Source: Roseibium marinum (GTDB lineage Bacteria > Pseudomonadota > Alphaproteobacteria > Rhizobiales > Stappiaceae). From it: DNA of 64,000 nucleotides. The translations under genes and the position numbers were made by a program. Where the stretch lies: contig NZ_PPCN01000009.1 of NCBI RefSeq assembly GCF_002906165.1, forward strand, positions 1-64,000, read 5' to 3'. Below the pieces are notes generated by a model that worked only from the letters and a program-made list of their open reading frames with translations, was not told where the DNA came from and did no database searches. This document shows positions 46,128 to 54,048 of this stretch, piece after piece (the stretch's first letter is position 1; every line of letters begins with the position of its first letter).

Positions 46128-49100
46128 ATGAAATTCTGGCTTGGAATATCGGCAATTCTGATTGGCATTCTCGCCCTCATTGCCTTGATCTGGTTCGGCG
46201 GACCGTTCCTGGCGATTGCCGGCGTGCGCCCGTTTGAGCCGCTTTGGGTGCGGCTGCTTCTGTCATTGTTCATTCTTCTGACGATCGGCGGCTGGGCCGG
46301 CTACCGAATCTACAGACGCATTGCCGCCAACCGGGCGCTCGAGCAGGAAATCCTGCAGCCGAAAGCCAGCGACGAGGATAAGGAGATCCTGTCCGAGCGC
46401 ATGAAGGATGCGCTGAAGACCCTGAAAACCGCGAGCGGTGGCGGCCGGACCTATCTCTATGATCTTCCCTGGTATCTGATGATCGGACCGCCGGGGGCCG
46501 GAAAGACGACCGCCCTGGTCCATTCGGGGCTGAAATTCGCCAATTCTCGCGGCAAGGGCGAGGCGCAGAAACTGGAAGGGCTCGGCGGCACCCGCTATTG
46601 CGACTGGTGGTTCGCGGAAAATGCGGTTCTGATCGATACGGCGGGACGCTACACCACTCAGGATTCCGATGCAGAGCATGACCGGGAAGGCTGGCTGGGG
46701 TTCCTCAAGATGCTGCGCAAGGCGCGGCCGCGCCAGCCGGTGAACGGCGTCATGGTGTCGATCAGCCTTGAAGACCTCATGACCCTATCCGAAGAGGAAC
46801 TGAAGCTTCATACGGACGCCATCAGGTCCCGGCTGATCGAACTCTACAAAACCCTGAAGATCGATTTTCCGGTCTATGTGATCTTCACCAAGGCGGACAC
46901 GGTCGCCGGTTTCATGGAGTTTTTCGGCTCCTATCCGGAGAGCCGGCGCAATCTGGTGTGGGGCGCAACCTTCCAGACGCGGGAAAAGACCAAGAACATG
47001 GTCTCCGAAGTGCCCGCGGAATTCGATCTTCTCATCGAACGGCTGAATGAGGAGATGGCCGACAGGCTGCAGGAGGAGCCGGACCCGCGGGCGCGTTTGA
47101 TGCTCTACGGCTTTCCCACGCAGGTAGCCGCGCTCAGGGACCGGATGACCGGTTTCCTGAACGCCATTTTCGAGCCAAGCCGCTACTACCCGAATGCGGT
47201 CCTGCGCGGATTTTATTTCACCTCCGGCACGCAGACAGGAACGGCGATCGACCGGGTCATCGGCTCCATGAGCCAGGCCTTCGGGACCGCCTATCAGGCG
47301 GCCGCCTTGTCCGGACAGGGAAAGAGCTATTTTCTCCGCGATCTGCTGACCAAGGTGATCATCGGGGAAGCGGGCTGGGTCACCCACAACCGCCAGGCGG
47401 TGCGAATGGCAACGGCCGCGCGGATCGGCGCTTATGCGGCGATCGCGCTTGTCACGCTTGGCCTGGGCACTCTGTGGACGGTCAGCTATCTCAACAACCG
47501 GGCCCTGATCGATGAAACCGCCAAGGCGGTGGCCGCCGTGCGCGCCGAAGGCGAGGGAGTTCTGGACCAGCGCGTGGTGCGTGACGACAACTTGCGTGAC
47601 ACCACTTATATCCTCTCGTTGCTGCGCGCGCTGCCTGCCGGGTATGACAGCCGCAACAATCCGACCCCATTCATGGAGCAATTCGGTCTCAGCCAGCGCG
47701 AACGCCTCGAGGCGGCGGGCGTGACGTCCTACCGCAGCGGACTGGAGCGTCTGCTGCGCCCGCGTCTGCTTCTCAGGATTGAAGAGCAGATGACCGACGT
47801 GCTCGACAACCGGACGGGGCCGGGCGGTCAGGACATCGACGATCTCTACAACCTGACCAAGCTCTACCGCATGGTCGCCGGCGATGCGCCGGAGATCGAC
47901 AAGGTCCAGATCAAGAACTCCTTCCGGGCGGATTTCCTCCAGAGTTTCCCCGGGCCCCAGGGAGAAGTCCTGCGCAACGAGCTCAATTCCCATGTCGAGG
48001 CCATGCTGGACCTGGATTTCGGCGGCAACGTTCTGACAAGCCAGCTCGACGGAGTTCTGGTCGCCGAAGTGCAGCGCGAACTCGCCCGGGTCAGCGTTGC
48101 GGAGCGCGGTTACGCCCTGCTGAAATCCCGGGCCAAAGGCCTGGCGAGCGAGGACTGGATTGCCGAACAGCGCGGCGGTCCGGATATGGAAACCGTCTTC
48201 GAGACCGAAAACGGCGATACTCTGGATACGGTTGCCGTAGACAAATTCTATACCTATCCGGGCTTCCATCTGACTGTCCTGCCGAACCTCGCCGGTATCA
48301 GGGAAGAACTTCAACGCGACAACTGGGTTTTCGGCGATATCGGCGAAGCCGACGCCTTTGCCGATCAGTACCAGACATTGCCGGGGGAAATCCTGACCCT
48401 CTATACGAGGGACTTCAACGCAGCCTGGGAAGAGGCGCTCGGCAACCTCAAGTTCAAATCGATGCGGGATGACAAGCCGCTCTATACGGCGCTGCAGGCG
48501 GTTTCCGCTCCGACATCGCCTGTCGTCCAGATTCTGGAAAGCATCCGCCGGGAAACGCTGCTCACACAGGATCTGTCGAGTGACGGCATTGCCGGGATTG
48601 CCTCGGGAGGTAGCGCTCAGGACGCCGGTAGCGAAGCGGCTCAGAAGGTCTTCCAGCGCTATGTGCTCGATTCCTCCGGTGGACTGAAACGCATCGGCCT
48701 TGAGGCCGGGATCAAGGCGCTGGCGCCGAACGGTGTTTCCGGTGCACTCGGCGCGGTGTCGGGCGGCGGCGGACCGGAGATCATCCCAGGCAAGGCGATC
48801 GAGGATCATTTCCGCCCCTATCACGTGCTGGTGGAAGGTGAAAACAGCCGCAAGATCGACGCGCTGCTGGTCAACTTCAAGAACATCCTCGACAATCTCC
48901 TGGTGGTTGCCAACAACCCGCTGCAGAGCGAGACGGCAAACTCCAACGTCCAGATCCAGGCTTCCCTCCTCAGGAGCAACGCCACGCGGTTTCCCAATCC
49001 TTTCGACAAGCTGGTCCTGCAGGCGGCCAAGGAATTCGACGAGGAATTCAAGGAGACTTCGATCACGCAGCTCAATGAAAAGCTGAAGTCGCAGGTCGTG

Positions 49101-49781
49101 GGGCAATGCCAGGGCATCGTCGGCCGGAACTTTCCCTTCACCAACGGGCGGTCCGAAGTTCCGATGACGGAATTCGCCAAGCTGTTCTCGCCTGGCGGCA
49201 TCATGCAGCGGTTCTTCGACGAAAACCTGAAACCCCTGGTCGATACCTCGGCGAAACCCTGGACGTGGAAGCCTGAAGTCTCGCAGTCGGACCGGCTGTC
49301 CAACGCCACCCTGCGCCAGTTCGAGCGCGCGGACCTGATCAAGCAGGCATTCTTTCCAACCGGAAACGCCTTTCCCTCCGTCGGTCTTCAGGTGGTCCCG
49401 CGCGCCTTGTCGCAACAGGCGGATGCCGCGAGCCTGGAAGTGAACGGCAACCTGGTTCTGGTCACGCGCGGACCCGGCTTCAACGCGGAGATCGAACCGC
49501 TTCCCGCGAGTTTCGACTGGCCGAGCAACACTGCGACGCCGAGGGTCGTTCTGGTGATTCAGCCGGAAGTTCCCGGATACAGGTCGCGGCAGGAAATCCA
49601 CGGCGACTGGGCCTTCTACCGCTTCATCAAGTCAAATCGGGTGAGCTCCGATCCGAACAAATTCGTTGTCCGCGAAACGCTTGGCGGCCGGCAGGTTGCA
49701 TTCACGATCACGCTGCGGTCGAAACCCAATCCGTTCTTCCTGTCGGCTGTCGGGGATTTCAGCTGTCCGACGAGTTTCTAG
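46128..49781 (+). CDS. tssM: T6SS membrane-complex protein TssM (IcmF)
   Basis: 1217-residue inner-membrane protein. Two N-terminal helices (about 4-32 and 42-62) precede a cytoplasmic GTPase-like domain with Walker A GPPGAGKTT (about 120-128) and LIDTAGRYTTQDS. A third helix (about 428-448, AAIALVTLGLGTLWTVSYLN) leads to the large periplasmic part. That part includes DUF1215/ImcF-related segments and a C-terminal beta domain (VAFTITLRSKPNPFFLSAVG) that normally contacts TssJ. Its TAG stop codon lies within the left terminal repeat of a miniature mobile element. Because the flanking CTAG occurs on both sides of that element, the stop would be the same with or without the insertion. Confidence 0.96.
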   Translation: MKFWLGISAILIGILALIALIWFGGPFLAIAGVRPFEPLWVRLLLSLFILLTIGGWAGYRIYRRIAANRALEQEILQPKASDEDKEILSERMKDALKTLKTASGGGRTYLYDLPWYLMIGPPGAGKTTALVHSGLKFANSRGKGEAQKLEGLGGTRYCDWWFAENAVLIDTAGRYTTQDSDAEHDREGWLGFLKMLRKARPRQPVNGVMVSISLEDLMTLSEEELKLHTDAIRSRLIELYKTLKIDFPVYVIFTKADTVAGFMEFFGSYPESRRNLVWGATFQTREKTKNMVSEVPAEFDLLIERLNEEMADRLQEEPDPRARLMLYGFPTQVAALRDRMTGFLNAIFEPSRYYPNAVLRGFYFTSGTQTGTAIDRVIGSMSQAFGTAYQAAALSGQGKSYFLRDLLTKVIIGEAGWVTHNRQAVRMATAARIGAYAAIALVTLGLGTLWTVSYLNNRALIDETAKAVAAVRAEGEGVLDQRVVRDDNLRDTTYILSLLRALPAGYDSRNNPTPFMEQFGLSQRERLEAAGVTSYRSGLERLLRPRLLLRIEEQMTDVLDNRTGPGGQDIDDLYNLTKLYRMVAGDAPEIDKVQIKNSFRADFLQSFPGPQGEVLRNELNSHVEAMLDLDFGGNVLTSQLDGVLVAEVQRELARVSVAERGYALLKSRAKGLASEDWIAEQRGGPDMETVFETENGDTLDTVAVDKFYTYPGFHLTVLPNLAGIREELQRDNWVFGDIGEADAFADQYQTLPGEILTLYTRDFNAAWEEALGNLKFKSMRDDKPLYTALQAVSAPTSPVVQILESIRRETLLTQDLSSDGIAGIASGGSAQDAGSEAAQKVFQRYVLDSSGGLKRIGLEAGIKALAPNGVSGALGAVSGGGGPEIIPGKAIEDHFRPYHVLVEGENSRKIDALLVNFKNILDNLLVVANNPLQSETANSNVQIQASLLRSNATRFPNPFDKLVLQAAKEFDEEFKETSITQLNEKLKSQVVGQCQGIVGRNFPFTNGRSEVPMTEFAKLFSPGGIMQRFFDENLKPLVDTSAKPWTWKPEVSQSDRLSNATLRQFERADLIKQAFFPTGNAFPSVGLQVVPRALSQQADAASLEVNGNLVLVTRGPGFNAEIEPLPASFDWPSNTATPRVVLVIQPEVPGYRSRQEIHGDWAFYRFIKSNRVSSDPNKFVVRETLGGRQVAFTITLRSKPNPFFLSAVGDFSCPTSF

Positions 49782-50050
49782 GGTCTGTGGACAATAAGGA
49801 TTTGGTCGAGGTTTGGATGCAAAACGCCCAGTTCAAGAAGCAAGGTCGCAGGAAGGGTGTTCCCTTTCAAGACATTGGGACGCCGAAATGGGCGTTTTGC
49901 ATCCAAATCTCTTCGAGATGCGGCGGATTTCGGTCCCGACTGCGTCGGAAAGTCCTTGTGGTGGGGGGCACCACTGCGGACTTTCCTCCTGTTCGGACAC
50001 CGAAATCCGGCTCGCGCCGCGACCCAAACCTAATTGTCCACAGACCCTAG
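49778..50050. mobile_element. 273-bp MITE with terminal inverted repeats, between tssM and tagF
   Basis: Perfect 18-bp inverted ends: CTAGGGTCTGTGGACAAT at 49778-49795 and its complement at 50033-50050, extending to 22 bp with one mismatch. Both ends show CTAG, which can be read as a 4-bp target duplication of the YTAR type used by IS5-group elements. Inside are a 19-bp perfect inverted pair (49812-49830 and 49889-49907) and a second foldback (49924-49934 with 49999-50009, and GGAAAGTCC with GGACTTTCC). No transposase frame is present, so it is non-autonomous. Confidence 0.85.
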
Positions 50051-50208
50051 AGCGCTTTTGAGAAACACGGAGCATTTGATGGAGTTAACTCAGCTTATCA
50101 CCAAGGCGCGGCGCGCAGTGCGATGCGGCGCATCGGACAAACGTCGCAACGACGGAGATGGGCTGATTTGGCCCACCGAAGGCGCTTGTTTCCTAAAAGT
50201 GCTCTAGG
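50045..50208. repeat. Second inverted-repeat element abutting the tagF start
   Basis: Left end CCTAGAGCGCTTTTGAGAAAC and right end (read in complement) CCTAGAGCACTTTTAGGAAAC match at 19 of 21 bases with minor slippage. About 115 bp lie between them. It shares CTAG with the neighbouring MITE, so the MITE may have inserted at this element's end. It stops 2 bp before the tagF ATG. Confidence 0.65.
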
Positions 50209-50210
50209 CC

Positions 50211-50906
50211 ATGGCATGCGGATCGGGTGGCAGCGGTTATTTTGGCAAATTGCCGGCGCGGGCGGACTTTGTGACCGGCGCGTGCCCGACCGGATTTTTG
50301 AAGCTGTGGGAGCCGTTTCTGATCAAGGGGCTCGCGCAGTCGCGGCTGGACCTGAAGGATACCTGGGAGGAGGCCTACATGACCATGCCGGTATGGCAAT
50401 TCTGGATGAAACCTGCAAACGGCGGCAAATTTGAGGGCGCGGTGGCAGGTGCGGTCATGCCGAGCGTGGACCGGGTCGGTCGAAAATTTCCCCTGACGGT
50501 GGTCGCTCCGGTCAGCTCCGCGGGGGGCAACGGAGTGCGCCCGGCCGGTGACTGGTACGAGACAGTTGAAGCGATCCTGCTGCAAACGCTGCGGGAAGAT
50601 GCCGATCTGGGCGGTTTCCAGGAGGCGGTGGCCGATCTCGAGCTTCCTGTGCCCGCTCTGATGGACGGCACGCCCGACGGGACACCCGACCTTGCTGCGA
50701 TGGAGGAAACCGGGGCCTGGGTCAGTTCCGGTTTCCGTTGCCGGGCGGGGGACCGCGAATATGCGTTCACCTGTTCCGGCCTTCCGCACGCAAATGCCTT
50801 CCGCTGGCTTATCCTGCCGGAAGCCTATGGCGGCGGGGCCGCTGAAGAACAGGAAGGGGCAGCGACATCTCGTGGGCTGTATCATCCGGAGGACAGTCGG
50901 ACATGA
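50211..50906 (+). CDS. tagF: T6SS post-translational repressor TagF
   Basis: 231-residue DUF2094 protein. The start GSGYFGKLPARADFVTGACP is the family signature. It is followed by FLKLWEPFLIKGLAQSRLDL, WEEAYMTMPVWQFWM, and GAVMPSVDRVGRKFPLTVVA, the last being the conserved block of the domain. TagF proteins hold T6SS off by sequestering Fha or the membrane complex. No Shine-Dalgarno is visible before the ATG at 50211, because the end of a repeat element occupies that place; translation may therefore be weak. It overlaps pppA by 4 bp (ATGA). Confidence 0.9.
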   Translation: MACGSGGSGYFGKLPARADFVTGACPTGFLKLWEPFLIKGLAQSRLDLKDTWEEAYMTMPVWQFWMKPANGGKFEGAVAGAVMPSVDRVGRKFPLTVVAPVSSAGGNGVRPAGDWYETVEAILLQTLREDADLGGFQEAVADLELPVPALMDGTPDGTPDLAAMEETGAWVSSGFRCRAGDREYAFTCSGLPHANAFRWLILPEAYGGGAAEEQEGAATSRGLYHPEDSRT

Positions 50907-51670
50907 TCGGGAAAATACAGGAAGCCCTTCGCGGATATGCGGTCGGGATCACACACACCGGACGGGTGCGGGAAGAAAACCAGGACACCTATTTCGTTGA
51001 TGAAAGCAAAGGCATTTTTGCGGTCATGGACGGGGCGGGGGGGCTCAGCGGTGGGGCAATTGCTTCCGGACTGGTCAAACAGGCGCTTTTCAACGTCACC
51101 CTGCCGCGCAGCGCCGAGGATCTGCTGGAACAATTCGAGAGCCGCGTGATCGTCGCAAAGGACCGGATAGAAAGTGCGGTCGCCAAGGCGGAAGGCGGTC
51201 AGATGGGGACGACTATAGCCGCACTTTTGACCTACGATTCCAATTTCGCCTGTATCTGGGCGGGTGACAGCCGGGTTTACCGGTTCCGCAACGGCCAACT
51301 GGAGCAGTTGACGACGGATCATACCGAAGCCCAGGAGCTGGTGGATCAGAACGTTCTGACCGAGGAGGAGGCGAAGACATTCGCGCGGCGTCATGTCATA
51401 ACCCGGGCGATCGGTTCCGGTCTGGATCTGGAGCTGGAAATGGTGTCCGGCAATCTCCTGCCGGGTGACCGGTTTTTGTTATGTTCGGATGGATTGACCG
51501 GACATCTGGACGATACCGTGATCGGCACTTTCCTGATGAACGGCGCGCCGAACGCGGCAGCGCAATGCCTGATAAAAGGGGCGCTCGATGGCGGCGGTTC
51601 GGACAACGTGACCGTGGTGATCGTGGATATTGACCGCATTTCCGCGGCTGAAGGAGCTACCGACAGATGA
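50903..51670 (+). CDS. pppA: T6SS PP2C-type serine/threonine phosphatase PppA
   Basis: 255-residue PPM-family phosphatase that reverses the PpkA-dependent phosphorylation. Motifs in order: GRVREENQDTYFVDESKGIF, AVMDGAGGLSGG, MGTTIAALLTY, WAGDSRVYRFRNGQLEQLT, HVITRAIGSGLD, FLLCSDGLTGHLDD and GGGSDNVTVVIVD. The metal-binding aspartates are all present. The usual D-G-M-G-G motif reads DGAGG here, a tolerated change next to the metal ligand. It is encoded between tagF and ppkA with 4-bp overlaps on both sides, so the three control proteins are produced together. Confidence 0.93.
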   Translation: MIGKIQEALRGYAVGITHTGRVREENQDTYFVDESKGIFAVMDGAGGLSGGAIASGLVKQALFNVTLPRSAEDLLEQFESRVIVAKDRIESAVAKAEGGQMGTTIAALLTYDSNFACIWAGDSRVYRFRNGQLEQLTTDHTEAQELVDQNVLTEEEAKTFARRHVITRAIGSGLDLELEMVSGNLLPGDRFLLCSDGLTGHLDDTVIGTFLMNGAPNAAAQCLIKGALDGGGSDNVTVVIVDIDRISAAEGATDR

Positions 51671-53592
51671 GCCCTGCTCAAAATTTGCTGCCGAAAGGAA
51701 CGAGGCTCAACAATCTCTACGAGATTGAAGAGCATATCGCCGACGGTGGCATTGGAACTGTGTACCGGGCAAGGGATGTGGAAAGCGGCGACCCTGTCGC
51801 CATCAAGGTGCTTTTGGGGAGTTTCGCCAGAGACCCCATGATCCTCGATCTTTTCAAGCGCGAAGCCAAGATCCTGCGGAAGCTGAAGCATGATGCGCTG
51901 ACCCAGTATTTTGTCTTTGCCAAGGAGCCGACGCTCGGCATCTATTATCTGGCCATGGAATTCGTCGGCGGTCCGTCGCTGAGCAAACGGATCGAAGCCG
52001 GCCCCCTGGAACCGGAGGCCGTTTACCGTCTCCTCCACAGGGTCGCGTCCGCGCTTCAGGCCGTTCACGACCGGGAAGTCATCCACCGCGACCTTTCGCC
52101 GGACAATATTATTCTTCAGAACGGCGACGTCGGTCAGGCCAAGATCATCGATTTCGGTATTTCCAGGGCAAATACCGGCGGCCCGACGATCATCGGCGAT
52201 GGTTTCGCCGGCAAGGTGAATTACGTTTCCCCCGAGCAGGTCGGTATCTTCGACGGCAAGGTCACGCCACGCAGCGATATCTATTCGCTCGGTCTCGTTC
52301 TCGCCGAGGCGCTGACAGGCAAACACATCGACATGGGCGGCACCCAGGTGCAGATCGTCGAAAAACGCCGGCAATTGCCCGCGCTGGACGGGATCGACAC
52401 GCGTTTCCGGCCGCTGCTGGAGGCGATGCTGCAACCCGATCCCGCCAACCGGCCCGCATCCATGGCTGAAGTCGCCGAATGGACGCTGGGTGCGCCGATG
52501 ACGCGGCGCGTTCAGGAAGCGACAATTATCCGGCCTTCCGGACCGCCGCCGGAACAATCCACACTCGACCAGACACCCCCGCCGGTCAGATGGGGGCGCC
52601 GCATCCTCGTTGCCGTATCTCTCCTGGGCTTTGCGGGGCTGGGCGCCGGGGGCGTCTATTTTCTAGCCGGCCAGTCGGTGCCGGACCTGGAAGACAGACC
52701 GGTTCTGGTGGCAGCCCCGCGCGAAAACGCTCCGGCAGCTCCGGTTCAGCCGGGCAGCCAGTCAGCCGCGGCGGACCAGGAGCAGACCGGTACGGAAAAT
52801 ACCGGCTTACCCGATATCCCCGCCAAACTGGTTTCCAAAGAACCGGCAACCGGAGATCCGTCAATTGGGCTTTCGGGATTAGCAGGCAACGAGCAGCCGC
52901 AGGAACCCGGCGAGCAGGTAACCAATATCGCGCCGCCGGCACCTCTTGCTAAGGAGGAACCGCTGGAGGTCGTGAAACCGGAAGATCGTATCCGGAACTT
53001 CGTCCGCGGCTATCAGGCCGGTGACTGCATGTATCTGCAGCCGGTGGAGATCGCCAGCCGGTCCGCGGAAATCGAGGGATTTGCCTCGCGTACGCCGCCG
53101 TTCATCAGTTTCGACAGCGATTTCACCCAAAGTCAGGGGTTCGAGGCGAAGATCCAGGTCAATCTGGTCAGCGATGCGCAATGTCCGGCGATCGCTTTCC
53201 TGAGAGCGACCCCTCAGGGGGGCGCGAAGACCAAACTTTACCTGGATATGCAGCGCACCGTCATTCCGAACGGCGAAAACATGGCCGGGCGGATCTCCGG
53301 ATATGATCCGGCGACCGGCGATCTCGGTCTGCTCTATATTTCCAGCAATGGAGAAGTCGCCAATCTGTCTCCCTATATTCAGACCGACGATGGCGGCGCG
53401 GGTTTCGTGGTTCCGCTCAGCCTCACGGCCTCGTCGGAGGAAACCGGACTGGTCATTGCAATGGTGGGACCGGATATCGCTTCGATACTTCGAAACCGGA
53501 GCGAGAAACAGGCAAAGCCGTTCTTTGAAAGCCTGTCTCAGGATGTTCCTGTCTTGCGGGCGACGGCAACGACGATAAAAGTCGTGCCGTGA
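51667..53592 (+). CDS. ppkA: T6SS transmembrane serine/threonine kinase PpkA with Cys-51-Cys periplasmic domain
   Basis: 641-residue Hanks-type kinase. The N-terminal kinase domain (about 1-280) has a glycine-loop variant ADGGIGTVYRARD, catalytic Lys47 in VAIKV, HRDLSPDNII (Asp142), DFGIS (162-164) and the activation-end VNYVSPEQV. One transmembrane helix lies at about 311-333. A Pro/Glu/Gln-rich linker leads to a C-terminal periplasmic domain (about 440-641) with GDCMYL (Cys about 454) and DAQCPA (Cys about 506), exactly 51 residues between the cysteines. The core of that domain aligns without gaps to the C-terminus of the TonB-like protein encoded two genes later. Substrate is probably TagH or a partner; periplasmic input is inferred. 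Confidence 0.92.
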   Translation: MSPAQNLLPKGTRLNNLYEIEEHIADGGIGTVYRARDVESGDPVAIKVLLGSFARDPMILDLFKREAKILRKLKHDALTQYFVFAKEPTLGIYYLAMEFVGGPSLSKRIEAGPLEPEAVYRLLHRVASALQAVHDREVIHRDLSPDNIILQNGDVGQAKIIDFGISRANTGGPTIIGDGFAGKVNYVSPEQVGIFDGKVTPRSDIYSLGLVLAEALTGKHIDMGGTQVQIVEKRRQLPALDGIDTRFRPLLEAMLQPDPANRPASMAEVAEWTLGAPMTRRVQEATIIRPSGPPPEQSTLDQTPPPVRWGRRILVAVSLLGFAGLGAGGVYFLAGQSVPDLEDRPVLVAAPRENAPAAPVQPGSQSAAADQEQTGTENTGLPDIPAKLVSKEPATGDPSIGLSGLAGNEQPQEPGEQVTNIAPPAPLAKEEPLEVVKPEDRIRNFVRGYQAGDCMYLQPVEIASRSAEIEGFASRTPPFISFDSDFTQSQGFEAKIQVNLVSDAQCPAIAFLRATPQGGAKTKLYLDMQRTVIPNGENMAGRISGYDPATGDLGLLYISSNGEVANLSPYIQTDDGGAGFVVPLSLTASSEETGLVIAMVGPDIASILRNRSEKQAKPFFESLSQDVPVLRATATTIKVVP

Positions 53593-53625
53593 ACAGGGGA
53601 CGGGTGATCGTGATACGGTCGTGAA

Positions 53626-54048
53626 ATGAAGCGGTATACGAAACCCATCCATTTGCCCCAGGCCATGGCGCACAGGTCAGCCGACAGCTCGCTGGCGCTG
53701 ATCAATGTGGTTTTTCTGCTGCTGGTGTTTCTTCTGGTCGCCGGAACCTTGAAACCTACGCTGCCGGAGGACTTCGCCTGGGCGGAAACCTCGTCCGGCT
53801 CGGGAACCGGCAGCATTCAGGGCAGCCTCGTTCTGGCTCGGACCGGGGAGGTGTGGTTTGAGGGAGAGCGCCTGGACACCGCGCAACTTGAGACATTTTT
53901 GGCAGATGTCTCTGAAAAGACGGACAAATTGGCGGTCCAGGTCGACAAGCGCGCGAAAATGGAAGCGGTCGCGGCCCTCGCGGACACGCTCAGGGCGAAC
54001 GGCATCACACATCTTACGCTGGTAACGGTCGAGGCGGATCGGCGGTGA
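53626..54048 (+). CDS. ExbD/TolR-like protein
   Basis: 140-residue membrane protein with one helix near the N-terminus (about 22-42, SLALINVVFLLLVFLLVAGT) and a small periplasmic domain (about 60-140) ending ITHLTLVTVEA. In ExbD/TolR the membrane helix begins with an aspartate that carries protons (P-L-I-D-V); here that position reads ALINVVF, so the aspartate appears replaced by asparagine. This may be a proton-inactive, structural version. It follows the kinase gene by 33 bp and its stop overlaps the GTG of the TonB-like gene (GTGA), so it belongs to the T6SS control operon. Confidence 0.75.
   Translation: MKRYTKPIHLPQAMAHRSADSSLALINVVFLLLVFLLVAGTLKPTLPEDFAWAETSSGSGTGSIQGSLVLARTGEVWFEGERLDTAQLETFLADVSEKTDKLAVQVDKRAKMEAVAALADTLRANGITHLTLVTVEADRR

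Noticed and set aside
46785..49601. 938-codon open frame on the minus strand
   Set aside because: It lies wholly opposite tssM, is Arg/Gly/His-rich with no domain, and is an antisense artefact of GC-rich codon use.
49787..50061. Short open frames across the tssM-tagF gap
   Set aside because: They fall inside the MITE, run through both hairpin arms and have no ribosome sites.
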